Positions 33,199 through 42,019 of a stretch of 64,000 nucleotides of DNA are shown one piece after another. The notes beneath the pieces were generated by a model. The model ran no database searches and was not told the DNA's origin. It saw nothing but the letters and a program-made list of their open reading frames with translations. The position numbers and the translations under genes were made by a program. The stretch covers positions 124,001 through 188,000 of the forward strand of contig NZ_JADWOX010000004.1 in NCBI RefSeq assembly GCF_016135805.1. The letters run 5' to 3'. Every line of letters starts with the position of its first letter. The first letter of the stretch is position 1. The stretch is from Caulobacter hibisci. Its GTDB lineage: Bacteria > Pseudomonadota > Alphaproteobacteria > Caulobacterales > Caulobacteraceae.

Positions 33199-33627
33199 AT
33201 GGACGAGCACACGGAAGCCCGGCGGCCGGGCGCTGCCCTGATGGCCGCCCCGACGGCGCTCGCCAGGTTTCTGGAGACGGCCGACACGCGCCTTCTGGAA
33301 GGGATCTTCTCGTCGGGCGACGTCACGATCCTGGAGAACTTCCCGCCTCATGTTTTTCTCGGCCAAGCGGGATTGGCGCGCTGGCGCGAGCTGATGACCG
33401 GGCACGTGAGCGCCATAAGCGACCTAGCGCACCGCTTCGGAGCGCCGCAGGACTTCGTGGAAACCGGCGACACCGTCCATTTCACCTTGCCCACCCAGTG
33501 GAGCGGCGTGCGGGACGACCATGCCTTCACCGAACAGGGTGGCTGGACATTCGTGCAGACTTGGGAAGACGACGCGTGGCGTATCCGCTCCTATGGCTGG
33601 GCGGTGATCCGTTTCGAGCGGACCTGA
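33199..33627 (+). CDS. SnoaL/NTF2-like protein
   Basis: A 142-residue protein with the composition and pattern of an NTF2-like cone fold. There is an N-terminal helix pair (ARFLETADTRLLEGIFSSGD), a strand set with THR/GLY turns (ETGDTVHFTLPTQWSG), and a C-terminal strand (GWTFVQTWEDDAWRIRSYGW). This fold serves as a small-molecule binding pocket or isomerase; the ligand is unknown. The ATG follows AAGGAGAAG. The nuclease-like gene starts 31 bases downstream on the same strand. Confidence 0.8.
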   Translation: MDEHTEARRPGAALMAAPTALARFLETADTRLLEGIFSSGDVTILENFPPHVFLGQAGLARWRELMTGHVSAISDLAHRFGAPQDFVETGDTVHFTLPTQWSGVRDDHAFTEQGGWTFVQTWEDDAWRIRSYGWAVIRFERT

Positions 33628-33657
33628 CGGCCGCGTCTCGGCGGATGGGAGGCCAGC

Positions 33658-35763
33658 TTGGACGGCGGAACCGAAGCTCCCGAAGACAAACCGGCTGGAG
33701 CCAAGGGTGATCCGCGCGCCACGACGGCCCAGCTGATCGAGGACGCTCAGCATCGCTTCGAGCAGTCATCGATTCGGATCGCGGAAGTGCTCGCCGCGAG
33801 CGATCCGCCCGCGGTGCTGGCGCGCCTGGCGACGCACCTGATCGTACTGTTGAGTGAGGCGGGAGGAGCCACGACGTCCGCGTCCGTCATCCACCACCAT
33901 CATCTGGAGCTGCTCCAGGCGTTCGCGCTTCGGGGGAGCCGGCGGGGACGCGGAGAGCGCGGCGTCGACGAGACGGCCGTGGCGTTGATCCCGCTATTGC
34001 AGGAGAACGCCAAGGCCTTCAACGACCGGTTGGCGGGCGCCCTCGCTGAAACCGAAGACCGGCATCTGGCGCTGGCCCTGCACCAGATCCGAGCCGACAC
34101 CCAGACGGTGCGCGGTGAATTCCATCCAGCCCAGATGGACCGCTATCTGCGAGCGCTGCTGTCGCGGTTCGACGACAGGTTTCGCGCCGTTCACGGCGTT
34201 TCCGGGCTTCACCTCGCCGACGTGCTGACGGCGCTGCTCGACCGTTTCGAGACCAACATCAACACGTGGTCCAGGAGGACCGCCATCCTGTTCCCGGCGG
34301 CGAAGCGACCGCTCGTCGAGGTCTATGGCTTCACTGCCGCCGACGTTCGCGACATCTTGCCCGCAGGCGCCGACGAGGCGGCGGTGATGGCGATCCTGGA
34401 GCGATGGTCGCTGGGCTATGGCGACCTGTCCGCCCTGCCCGCCCATCGGGTCCTCCTGAACAATCCGGTCTGGACCAAACCTTTCATCCGGGTCGCCGAA
34501 GGCGTCTTCGAGTGGCCAAATCCCGGCTCGACGATCGCTTTCTTCCTGGCGATGTTCGAAACGCTGTTCGACGCCGACGCGGCGCTGAAGAAGGCTTATG
34601 AGAAGGCTCGCGGCCCCTTCCTGGAAGATGAGCTGGGCCGGCTGCTGAAAGAGCAGTTCGGCGCCGATCGGGTCTTCACCCGGATGAAGTGGCGCGACGA
34701 TCTCGATGGCGTTGGATACGAAACCGACGCCTTCGTCCTGATCGATGGCGTGGCGATCATCTTCGAGGCCAAGGGCGGCCGCGTTGCCCCCGAAGCCAAG
34801 CGCGGCGCCGACGACCGGCTGCAACGCGAGATCGTCAAATTGCTGGAAGAGCCTGCGATCCAATCGGCGCGCCTGGAGGCGCTTCTGACCCGGCGCCGCG
34901 AGACGCATTGCTTCTCGGCGCATGAGGGTGCGGTGGAGATCGACAGCCGCGGGATCGACAGGTTCCTGCGCTACAACATCACCCTCAATATCCTGGGTCC
35001 CTTGAACACGCACTGGCCGTCACTGGTGAAGGCCGGCCTGATCAGCGCGGAGACACCACACACGCCGACCATGTGCATCGGCGACCTGGATGTCGTCTGC
35101 GAGATCCTCGAGGCCCCGGGCGAGATCGTCCATTACCTGCGTCGCCGAGCCGCATTCGAGCGCGAGGTGACCTTCATCGCCGACGAGCACGACCTGCTCG
35201 CCGCCTATCTCGATTGCGGCCTCGATATCAATCAGTTCGCGCCGGGCGCCATTCTGCACAGCCTCTACGGCAGGTCGCGCGCTCTCGACTCCTATCTGTC
35301 GCTGTCGATGCACCCGGAGGCCAGGCCGGCAAAACCGGGGCGACGGCGAACGGCCTTGTGGCGGCGCATGCTGTCGGACCTCGACGAACGCCGCGTGCCG
35401 GAATGGCTGGAGCTTTCGCATCGGCTTCTGAACATCGAGCCCGACCTTCAGGCGATGCTGGCAGCGCGACTTCCCAAGATGCGGCGGCGGATGCTGTGGT
35501 CCTGGCGACGCACCAACGCCGAGTGGGTTCTGATCCTGAACTCGAAGGGAGATCCTCGCCCGCCCGCGGTTTTCGTCGCCTACAAGGCAGCGACGCCGGA
35601 GGACCGCACCAGGATCATGCGAACCGCCGGAGGCGCGCTTCTGAAGGAAAGCGGCGCCCCCGACGGACTGGTCATAGCGTTTGATGCCCGGCGCAGATCG
35701 GGCTCTTGCAGCGAGCTGGCGATCGTAACCGCCGCCCCGCCCCCTACTTCATCGTCGGGATGA
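33658..35763 (+). CDS. large protein with PD-(D/E)XK nuclease-like core, unknown function
   Basis: A 701-residue protein starting at TTG 33658, with GGGAGG five bases upstream. Residues about 1-310 are mostly helical and unfamiliar. Residues about 320-375 look like a PD-(D/E)XK (NERD/restriction-type) core: helix FLEDELGRLLKEQFG with acidic residues 323-325, then ETDAFVLIDG with Asp357, then IIFEAKGG with Glu370 and Lys372, that is, Asp-X12-Glu-X-Lys. The C-terminal 320 residues (helical, with WLELSHRLLNIEPDLQ and MRRRMLWSWRRTNAEWVLIL) are unfamiliar. No helicase, ATPase or methylase neighbours are present. It could be a DNA repair, defence or housekeeping nuclease. It overlaps the convergent mmsA by 20 bases. 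Confidence 0.75.
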   Translation: MDGGTEAPEDKPAGAKGDPRATTAQLIEDAQHRFEQSSIRIAEVLAASDPPAVLARLATHLIVLLSEAGGATTSASVIHHHHLELLQAFALRGSRRGRGERGVDETAVALIPLLQENAKAFNDRLAGALAETEDRHLALALHQIRADTQTVRGEFHPAQMDRYLRALLSRFDDRFRAVHGVSGLHLADVLTALLDRFETNINTWSRRTAILFPAAKRPLVEVYGFTAADVRDILPAGADEAAVMAILERWSLGYGDLSALPAHRVLLNNPVWTKPFIRVAEGVFEWPNPGSTIAFFLAMFETLFDADAALKKAYEKARGPFLEDELGRLLKEQFGADRVFTRMKWRDDLDGVGYETDAFVLIDGVAIIFEAKGGRVAPEAKRGADDRLQREIVKLLEEPAIQSARLEALLTRRRETHCFSAHEGAVEIDSRGIDRFLRYNITLNILGPLNTHWPSLVKAGLISAETPHTPTMCIGDLDVVCEILEAPGEIVHYLRRRAAFEREVTFIADEHDLLAAYLDCGLDINQFAPGAILHSLYGRSRALDSYLSLSMHPEARPAKPGRRRTALWRRMLSDLDERRVPEWLELSHRLLNIEPDLQAMLAARLPKMRRRMLWSWRRTNAEWVLILNSKGDPRPPAVFVAYKAATPEDRTRIMRTAGGALLKESGAPDGLVIAFDARRRSGSCSELAIVTAAPPPTSSSG

Positions 35764-37240
35764 CGAAGGCGCTGTCCTCGACGTCGCCTTCTGGCCAGCG
35801 GGCCGTGACCGTCTTCACCTTAGTGTAGAACTTCACGCCCTCGACGCCGTGCTGGTTGGTGTCGCCGAAGGCGCTGCGCTTCCAGCCGCCGAAGGTGTGA
35901 TAGGCCACCGGCACCGGGATCGGCACGTTGATGCCGACCATGCCGACGTTCACGCGCGCGGCGAACTCGCGGGCGGCGCGGCCGTTGCGGGTGAAGATGG
36001 CGACGCCGTTGCCGTATTGGTGCTCGGACGGCAGGGCCAGGGCTTCTTCGAAGCTCTCGGCGCGGACCATCTGCAGGACCGGGCCGAAGATCTCTTCCTG
36101 ATAGGTCTTCATACCCTTGGTGACGCCGTCGAACAGCGACGGGCCGATGAAGAAGCCCTTCTCGAAGCCTTGCAGCTGGAAGTCGCGGCCGTCGACCACC
36201 AGCTCGGCGCCCTCGTCGACGCCGATCTGGATATAGTCGGCGATCTTGGCGCGGTGCTGGCTGGAGACGACGGGACCGTAGTGGGCGGCGGTGTCGGTGG
36301 AGATCCCGACCTGCAAGGTCTCGATCTCGGCGACCAGGCGCTCACGCAGTTCGTCGCCGGTGGCCTTGCCGACCGGGACCACGACCGGCAGGGCCATGCA
36401 CCGCTCGCCGGCCGAGCCGAAGGCCGCGCCGGACAGGTCCTTCACGACCTGGTCGAGGTCGGCGTCGGGCAGGACGATGCCGTGGTTCTTGGCGCCGCCC
36501 ATGGCCTGGACGCGTTTTCCGTGCGCCGTACCGGTCTGGTAGACGTAATGGGCGATGTCGGAACTGCCCACGAAGCTGACCGCGCGGATCAGCGGATGGG
36601 TCAGGATGGCGTCGACGGCGCTCTTGTCGCCGTGGATGACGTTGAGCACGCCCTCGGGCGCGCCGGCCTCCATCATCAGCTCGGCCAGCTTGACCGGAAC
36701 CGTGGGATCCTTCTCCGACGGCTTGAGGATGAAGCTGTTGCCCACAGCGATGGCGACGCCGAACATCCACATCGGGATCATGGCCGGGAAGTTGAACGGG
36801 GTGATGCCCGCGACCACGCCCAGGGGCTGGCGCATCGAATAGACGTCGATGCCGGGGCCCGCGCCCTCGGTATATTCGCCCTTGAGGATGTGGGGGATGC
36901 CGCAGGCGAACTCGATGACCTCGAGGCCGCGCTGGATGTCGCCCTTCGAGTCGGCGATGACCTTGCCGTGCTCGGACGACAGGATCTCGGCCAGCGAATT
37001 CATGTCGCGCTCGATCAGGCGCTTGAACTCGAACATCACCCGGGCGCGGCGCTGGGGATTGGTCGCCGCCCAGCCGATCTGGGCCTTGGCGGCCGCCTGC
37101 ACGGCCGCGTCGACCTCGGCGTCGCTGGCCAGCTGGACGCGGGCCTGGACCTCGCCGGTATTGGGATTGAAGACGTCGCCATAGCGCCCCGAGGCGCCGA
37201 TAAGGGCTTGGCCGTTCACGAAATGGGCGATGTCTCGCAT
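35744..37240 (-). CDS. mmsA: methylmalonate-semialdehyde dehydrogenase (CoA-acylating)
   Basis: A 498-residue aldehyde dehydrogenase of the MmsA type, converting methylmalonate or malonate semialdehyde to propionyl- or acetyl-CoA in valine and inositol catabolism. Diagnostic segments are AHFVNGQALIGASGRYGDVF at the start, GITPFNFPAMIPMWMFGVAI, FVGSSDIAHYVYQTGTAHGK, and the catalytic Cys (about residue 281) in GSAGERCMALPVVV. The ATG at 37240 has GGGAG upstream; a longer frame has no family match. It is adjacent to a flavin reductase on the same strand, with no obvious shared pathway. Confidence 0.95.
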   Translation of the reverse strand: MRDIAHFVNGQALIGASGRYGDVFNPNTGEVQARVQLASDAEVDAAVQAAAKAQIGWAATNPQRRARVMFEFKRLIERDMNSLAEILSSEHGKVIADSKGDIQRGLEVIEFACGIPHILKGEYTEGAGPGIDVYSMRQPLGVVAGITPFNFPAMIPMWMFGVAIAVGNSFILKPSEKDPTVPVKLAELMMEAGAPEGVLNVIHGDKSAVDAILTHPLIRAVSFVGSSDIAHYVYQTGTAHGKRVQAMGGAKNHGIVLPDADLDQVVKDLSGAAFGSAGERCMALPVVVPVGKATGDELRERLVAEIETLQVGISTDTAAHYGPVVSSQHRAKIADYIQIGVDEGAELVVDGRDFQLQGFEKGFFIGPSLFDGVTKGMKTYQEEIFGPVLQMVRAESFEEALALPSEHQYGNGVAIFTRNGRAAREFAARVNVGMVGINVPIPVPVAYHTFGGWKRSAFGDTNQHGVEGVKFYTKVKTVTARWPEGDVEDSAFVIPTMK

Positions 37241-37330
37241 GATGCACTCCCTAACGCTGTTTTTCGGCGTCAATAGCATCCGAGAAACGGCGCGTATCCT
37301 GGAAAATCTAACCTCGCCTATGCGGCCCGG

Positions 37331-37855
37331 CTATTCGGCGTCGACGTGCACCCGGCGGAACCGGCCCTGCAGATAGACCAGCGGTTCGTGGTCGGGGTCG
37401 TAGCGCAGCTTGACCACGCGGCCGACATAGACCCGGTGGTCGCCGGCGTCGAAGACGTGGTGGGTCTCGCACTCGAAATTGGCCATGCAGCCGGGAAGGA
37501 TCGGCACGCCGGTGCGCCAGGTCTCGGTGTCGATCCCGGCGAAGCGGTCGGTGTCCTTCTGGACGAACTGCTTGGCCAGGGCCTGGTGGTCGGCATGCAG
37601 CACGTTGACGGCGAAGCGGCCCGCCGCGTCGAGGGCCGACAGGCTGGACGACTTCAGGTCGACGCAGACCAGGGCCAGCGGCGGGTCCAGCGACACCGAG
37701 GTGAAGGAATTGGCGGTCAGGCCGACGCGGCGACCGTCCTCCCCCACCGTGGTGATGACCGTGACCCCCGTGGTGAAACACCCGAAAGCATCGCGCAGGG
37801 CGCGGGCGTCATGCGCGCCGCCTTCCCCAAGTTCAATCGTGACTGCCTGACTCAT
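37331..37855 (-). CDS. flavin reductase (HpaC/FRP-like FMN-binding)
   Basis: A 174-residue flavin reductase-like protein. The FMN-binding pattern is clear: AFGCFTTGVTVITTVGEDG, GLTANSFTSVSLDPPLALVC, GRFAVNVLH and HRVYVGRVVKLRYD. Such proteins supply reduced flavin to two-component monooxygenases; no partner oxygenase is in the window. The start at 37855 (MSQAVTIELGEGG) is preferred; a longer start at 37921 adds residues without family match. Confidence 0.9.
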   Translation of the reverse strand: MSQAVTIELGEGGAHDARALRDAFGCFTTGVTVITTVGEDGRRVGLTANSFTSVSLDPPLALVCVDLKSSSLSALDAAGRFAVNVLHADHQALAKQFVQKDTDRFAGIDTETWRTGVPILPGCMANFECETHHVFDAGDHRVYVGRVVKLRYDPDHEPLVYLQGRFRRVHVDAE

Positions 37856-37985
37856 CGTGACCCAGCTGTGAGGCAAAGGCGGGCCTCCGGCAAGGGCGCG
37901 ATCCCACGCGCAAGACGTCACGACACTCTAATGAAGTTTTTGCTTACTTGCTGATCAGCGCGTCCGCATCCCGGCGAGCGGAGGG

Positions 37986-38017
37986 TATAAAAGAAGACGG
38001 CCAGGAAACTCCTGGCC
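37986..38017 (-). terminator. terminator of the TonB receptor gene
   Basis: On the minus strand, GGCCAGGA-GTT-TCCTGGCC (37999-38017) is followed by GTCTTCTTTT. An 8-base perfect stem and a T-rich tail, about 50 bases after the receptor stop. Confidence 0.75.
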
Positions 38018-38069
38018 GCCTCCCCTATCGTCGCCGCCATCCGGTGGAGGCGGCCAGTGCTAGAAGCGC

Positions 38070-40745
38070 CTAGTATTTCACCTTCAGGCGCGCGTACCAG
38101 AACCCGCCGTTCATGCCGAACGGACCGCCAGAGCGCGGATAGATCTGGCCGTCGGCCGTGCTGCCGGTGATGGCGTAGATCGGGTTGGCGACAGTCGGGG
38201 CCAGCTTGTCCGGATATTCGTCGAACAGGTTATTGGCCCCGACGGTGACGGTGTACTTCTCCGCGACCGTATAGCTGATGTCGAGATCGGCGGTGACCTT
38301 CGCGCCGAACGTCTGGCCCGGATAGTCCTGGTTGGTGCTCCACTTGCTGTAGTAGTTGCCGCGGGCGTTGATCATGAAGCCGGCGATCTCGTAGCTCGCC
38401 GAGAGGTTGGCGCGATGCTTGGGCGTGATGTGCTCGATGTCGTAGATCCGATCGGGGCCGATCGCCACTGGGTCGGACTTGGTGACTTCGCTCTTGTTGT
38501 AGCTGTAGGCGAGCGTGAGGATCAGCGGGTTGTCCAGCAGCTCGGTGCGATAGCTGGCGACGGCGTCGATGCCCTTGGTCTCGGTATCGAAGCCATTGGT
38601 GAAATAGGCTACGGCGCCGCCCTCCCCGACCGCGGCGAGCGCGGGCTGGGCGATGATGTTGGCCGCGGTGACATCGAAGGTGCTGGTGATGCTGATGCGG
38701 TCCTTCACCTTGATGAAGTAGCCGTCGACGGTGAGGGTGAGGTTGCTGATCGGATTGAAGATGAACCCGACGCCGTAGTTGGTGGACTCTTCAGGCGTCA
38801 GGGTCTTGGCGCCGAAATACTGGGCGATGGCGCTGGTCACCGGATAGGTGCCGGTCTGGACCTGATCACCGCCAGGCGAGAAGGCGGTCGTCAGGATTTC
38901 AGTGGCGCTCTGCCCGGGAGACGGGGCGTGGAAGCCGGTGCCGACGGTGCCGCGCACCGAGAACATGTCCGACACCTTGTAGAGAGCGTTCACCTTGCCC
39001 ACCACGGTGTCGCCGAAGGTGTCGTAGTCCTCGTAGCGTCCGGCGACGCCGACCGTGAAGGCCTCGGTGACGTCGGTCTCGGCGCCCACATAGATGCCGT
39101 AGTTGCTCTGAGTGGTCGTCTTCGCCGACGCCGGGCTGGTGCCGCCGTAGCCGCTGGCGCCGGGCGACTGCGACGCCGACTCCGCCACGGGGTTGGCGCC
39201 CGTGGTGAGCGAGCGGGTGTAGACGCCGGGCGAGACCTGCACGTACAGCGGCTGTACGGCGTAGGGACCCGCGGCGTAGGACTGCAGGTCGCCAGCGGTC
39301 TGCTCGTACTCTTCGTGTCGGAACTCGGCGCCGCCCGAAAGGGTGATCGGGCTCGCGAAACCGACTTCCAGGGGATAGGTCAGGTCGAGGTTCAGGTTGG
39401 TTTCACGTTGGATCAGCTTGCCGAACTTGAACGACGTCTGGCTGTTCGGGCCGAAGGACGCGTTGAGCGACTGGGTCATCGCCAGATCGAGCGAGTTCTT
39501 GGCCACCGTCGCCGACAGGTCGTAGGTCAGGCCGCTGTCGGCCTTACCCTTGACGCCCATCGTGCCGTAGAACTGTTCGACCTCGCCCTGGAAGCGCGGG
39601 GTGAAACCCGCCGGATAGATGGATGTGAAGCTGAAGGTGTTGCCGTCCTTGACGAAGCCGCCCGCGGGGCAGGTGGCGTTGCCGACCGGACAGGGCGTCA
39701 GGTAGATCGGGGCGAAGGACCCGTTGCGACCGGGCGAGCCCGTGGCGGGCGTGCCGGTGCCGTTGTCGATCGCCAGCGGCGTGGGGGCCGAGATCGGCGA
39801 GCGATAGTTGAAGCTCTGGTCGGCTTCGCGATGCCCGACGTTGGCCGTCAGGTAGATGCTGGTGTTGTCGCTGACGTCGTAGGCGGAGTTGAGGAACAGC
39901 TTGTAGCCGTTGGTCGGCGACGAGCCCCAGATCTGCGCCGGGCCGGGATAGTTGGGCAGTTGGTTGGCCAGGGCGGGGTTGTTCGCCGCGAAGACGGCCG
40001 CGATGGGCCGGGTGGCGCCGCGGCTGGTCTCGCCGTCGTCGAAATACTCGCCCGACACGTTGACGAAGCCGGAGTCGAACAGCTTGAAGCCGGCGTTGAC
40101 GGCGAACTGATAGCTCTCGCCGTCGCCGGCATAGGTCTGGCCATAGCGCGCCTGGGCCTCGAAGCCGCTGTCGCTGTCGCGCAGGCCGTAGTTGATGACG
40201 CCGCCGATGGCGTCGGAGCCGTATTGGGCGGTGGCGCCGTCACGCAGGATCTGCAGGTTCTTGACGGCGATCGACGGGATCATCGACAGGTCGACGGCCT
40301 GGGCGCCCAGCGACAGGGCCGTGTCGCCGCCGGTGACCACCTGGACCAGCGCCGAGCGGTTGTAGCGCTTGCCGTTGATCATCACGAGCACCTGGTCGGC
40401 GCCGAGGCCGCGCAGGGACGGCGCGCGCACGAAGGTCGAGGCGTCGGAGATGGTGTTCTGCGGCACGTAGAACGACGGGACGAGGTTCTTGACCACGTCC
40501 AGCATGTCGGCGGCCGGCTGGCGGGCGAGTTCTTCACCGCCGAAGACATCGATCGGGGACGGCGAGTCGACCACCGACCGGTCGGTTCTGCGCGTGCCGA
40601 GAACGATGACGGTGTCGACCTCGGTCGCGGATGGTTCGGCCGGCGCGGCTGGTGCATCGGCCGCGCTAGCCAGGCTGGCATAGGCCAAGGTCAGAGAAAG
40701 AGCTGAGATACCCGAAAGCAAAATAGTCCGTGAGCACTTAGTCAT
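38070..40745 (-). CDS. TonB-dependent receptor
   Basis: An 891-residue outer-membrane receptor. The signal peptide runs to about residue 28 (SLASA/AD). The TonB box is VDTVIVLG (about 43-50). The plug has MLDVVKNLVPSFYVPQ, PSLRGLGADQVLVMINGKRY, ILRDGATAQYGSDAIGGVIN, and the beta-barrel ends with WYARLKVKY, the expected terminal aromatic. It belongs to the Caulobacter-type large receptors with substrates such as vitamins or oligosaccharides; the ligand is unknown. A 15-bp inverted repeat at 40840-40854 may be its operator, and a terminator lies at 37986-38017. Confidence 0.95.
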   Translation of the reverse strand: MTKCSRTILLSGISALSLTLAYASLASAADAPAAPAEPSATEVDTVIVLGTRRTDRSVVDSPSPIDVFGGEELARQPAADMLDVVKNLVPSFYVPQNTISDASTFVRAPSLRGLGADQVLVMINGKRYNRSALVQVVTGGDTALSLGAQAVDLSMIPSIAVKNLQILRDGATAQYGSDAIGGVINYGLRDSDSGFEAQARYGQTYAGDGESYQFAVNAGFKLFDSGFVNVSGEYFDDGETSRGATRPIAAVFAANNPALANQLPNYPGPAQIWGSSPTNGYKLFLNSAYDVSDNTSIYLTANVGHREADQSFNYRSPISAPTPLAIDNGTGTPATGSPGRNGSFAPIYLTPCPVGNATCPAGGFVKDGNTFSFTSIYPAGFTPRFQGEVEQFYGTMGVKGKADSGLTYDLSATVAKNSLDLAMTQSLNASFGPNSQTSFKFGKLIQRETNLNLDLTYPLEVGFASPITLSGGAEFRHEEYEQTAGDLQSYAAGPYAVQPLYVQVSPGVYTRSLTTGANPVAESASQSPGASGYGGTSPASAKTTTQSNYGIYVGAETDVTEAFTVGVAGRYEDYDTFGDTVVGKVNALYKVSDMFSVRGTVGTGFHAPSPGQSATEILTTAFSPGGDQVQTGTYPVTSAIAQYFGAKTLTPEESTNYGVGFIFNPISNLTLTVDGYFIKVKDRISITSTFDVTAANIIAQPALAAVGEGGAVAYFTNGFDTETKGIDAVASYRTELLDNPLILTLAYSYNKSEVTKSDPVAIGPDRIYDIEHITPKHRANLSASYEIAGFMINARGNYYSKWSTNQDYPGQTFGAKVTADLDISYTVAEKYTVTVGANNLFDEYPDKLAPTVANPIYAITGSTADGQIYPRSGGPFGMNGGFWYARLKVKY

Positions 40746-41091
40746 GCATATCCCCTCGTGGCGCTATGCGCGCGCGTTTGCTTTCTCCGTGGTGCTTCCC
40801 GGTTTCAGTGTTCTTATTGGGTAATAAAGATCGGGCGATACATTCGAAGAATGTCGCTATTGAAACAGTTCTTCAGACCCGAAACTTCCGCAATAGCCGC
40901 GGCCGTCATCGGGGCGTAACGGAGCCCTCAGGCGCGCGGGCGCCCCTTTACACGGCGCCCGCCATGACTTTTTCGCAGAACAATGATCATGATTGCGGCG
41001 CCGAAGACGGGCCGAGGCCGAGATGGACTCTCAGCGCAGCCGGACGGGACCGCGAGCGCGGGGCGTCCCGGCGTCGATAGGCCGGTTGGAC
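40746..41091. other. promoter region of the TonB receptor
   Basis: A 346-base gap between the receptor start and the stop of the cupin-like gene. It contains ACATTC-GAA-GAATGT (40840-40854) in a locally AT-richer stretch, which likely includes the receptor promoter. The half next to the cupin gene shows no recognisable feature. Confidence 0.5.
40840..40854. promoter_or_regulatory. inverted repeat upstream of TonB receptor (candidate operator)
   Basis: ACATTC-GAA-GAATGT, 6-base perfect arms with a 3-base spacer, about 95 bases upstream of the receptor start. Confidence 0.45.
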
Positions 41092-42009
41092 CTAGGCCTG
41101 ATCCACCAGCACGCCCGGTCGGGCGGCGTCGAGCCCGAAGGTCACCGGCAGATGGCGCACGTGCGGGGTCTGCAGGTTCAGGGCCTTGGCGCCGCGGGCG
41201 ATGGCCAGCTTGCCCAGCGCCGTGGGGCCGAAGCCGGCCTGGACCTTGGGATTGGCGCCCAGCCGGCGGCGCAGCACGCCGTTGGCGTAGATGACATTGG
41301 CGCGCATCAGGGCAGGCGGGGTCATGAATTCGATTGAGACCGAGACGTTCAGCATCGGGCCGTTCTCGATCCGGTGCGGGGCGTTCTGCTTCCAGGTGAC
41401 CATGGTCCCCGGCGTCATCTCGACGGCCTGGGCGCCGGCGTCCCACGACGGCTCGAAGGCGAACTGCTCGGCGGTCTCGCGCAGCACGATTTTCTCGAGC
41501 GCCAGGTCGCCGACATAGGGATCGGCCACGGGATAGACCCAGACCTTCTTGACGCCGCGGATCTGCCACAGCGACACCAGCGGCACGTCGAGATGGTAGA
41601 AGACCTGGGCGTTGGCGCTGCTGATCAGCATGCCCAGATCGCGCTTGAAGGTCTTCAGGCCCGGAACCTCCCTCTCCTTCTCGGCGAAGATCTCGTCGCA
41701 GAGGGCGGCGTATTCGGGGACGTGGTCGTTGGTGTGGCGCAGGTTCAGCCAGATGCGGCCGGCCTTGGCGGCTTCCAGCAGTTGGTCGCCCGACAGATTG
41801 CCCGGCGAGCCCTTGCGCCAGGTGGTCCAGGCCTTGGGATCCTCGCCCATGGTGAAGACGCCGAGCAGCTCGCGCGGATAGAGGTCGAGCAGACGCGCCA
41901 AGCCCTCGTCGTCGAACATCGGCCGCTCATGCAGGCCGTGCTTGAAGACGAGGTTCTCGCGGCCGAAGGCCTTGGCCTTCTCGGGGGTCCAGTCGTGGAT
42001 GATGGTCAT
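41092..42009 (-). CDS. cupin/JmjC-like putative 2-oxoglutarate-type dioxygenase
   Basis: A 305-residue protein with a cupin-like core. Around residues 125-215 it shows FYHLDVPLVSLWQIRGVKK and WKQNAPHRIEN, giving a His139-X-Asp141...His212 facial triad as in Fe(II)-dependent JmjC/asparaginyl-hydroxylase-like enzymes. This suggests hydroxylation of a protein, sugar or lipid. It is the last gene of a minus-strand cluster with a GT2 glycosyltransferase and a BcsL-like acyltransferase, so a glycan or envelope role is possible. The family is not firmly named here. Confidence 0.75.
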   Translation of the reverse strand: MTIIHDWTPEKAKAFGRENLVFKHGLHERPMFDDEGLARLLDLYPRELLGVFTMGEDPKAWTTWRKGSPGNLSGDQLLEAAKAGRIWLNLRHTNDHVPEYAALCDEIFAEKEREVPGLKTFKRDLGMLISSANAQVFYHLDVPLVSLWQIRGVKKVWVYPVADPYVGDLALEKIVLRETAEQFAFEPSWDAGAQAVEMTPGTMVTWKQNAPHRIENGPMLNVSVSIEFMTPPALMRANVIYANGVLRRRLGANPKVQAGFGPTALGKLAIARGAKALNLQTPHVRHLPVTFGLDAARPGVLVDQA

Positions 42010-42019
42010 GACGCCAGCC

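Noticed and set aside
33199..35763. A defence island around the nuclease-like gene
   Set aside because: Neighbours are housekeeping genes (DUF72, mmsA), and there is no methylase, helicase, toxin or integrase. A defence role remains only a possibility for the single protein.
38415..40706. A 763-codon plus-strand open frame
   Set aside because: Antisense to the TonB receptor, with Arg/Gly/Asp/Val-rich composition and no ribosome binding site.
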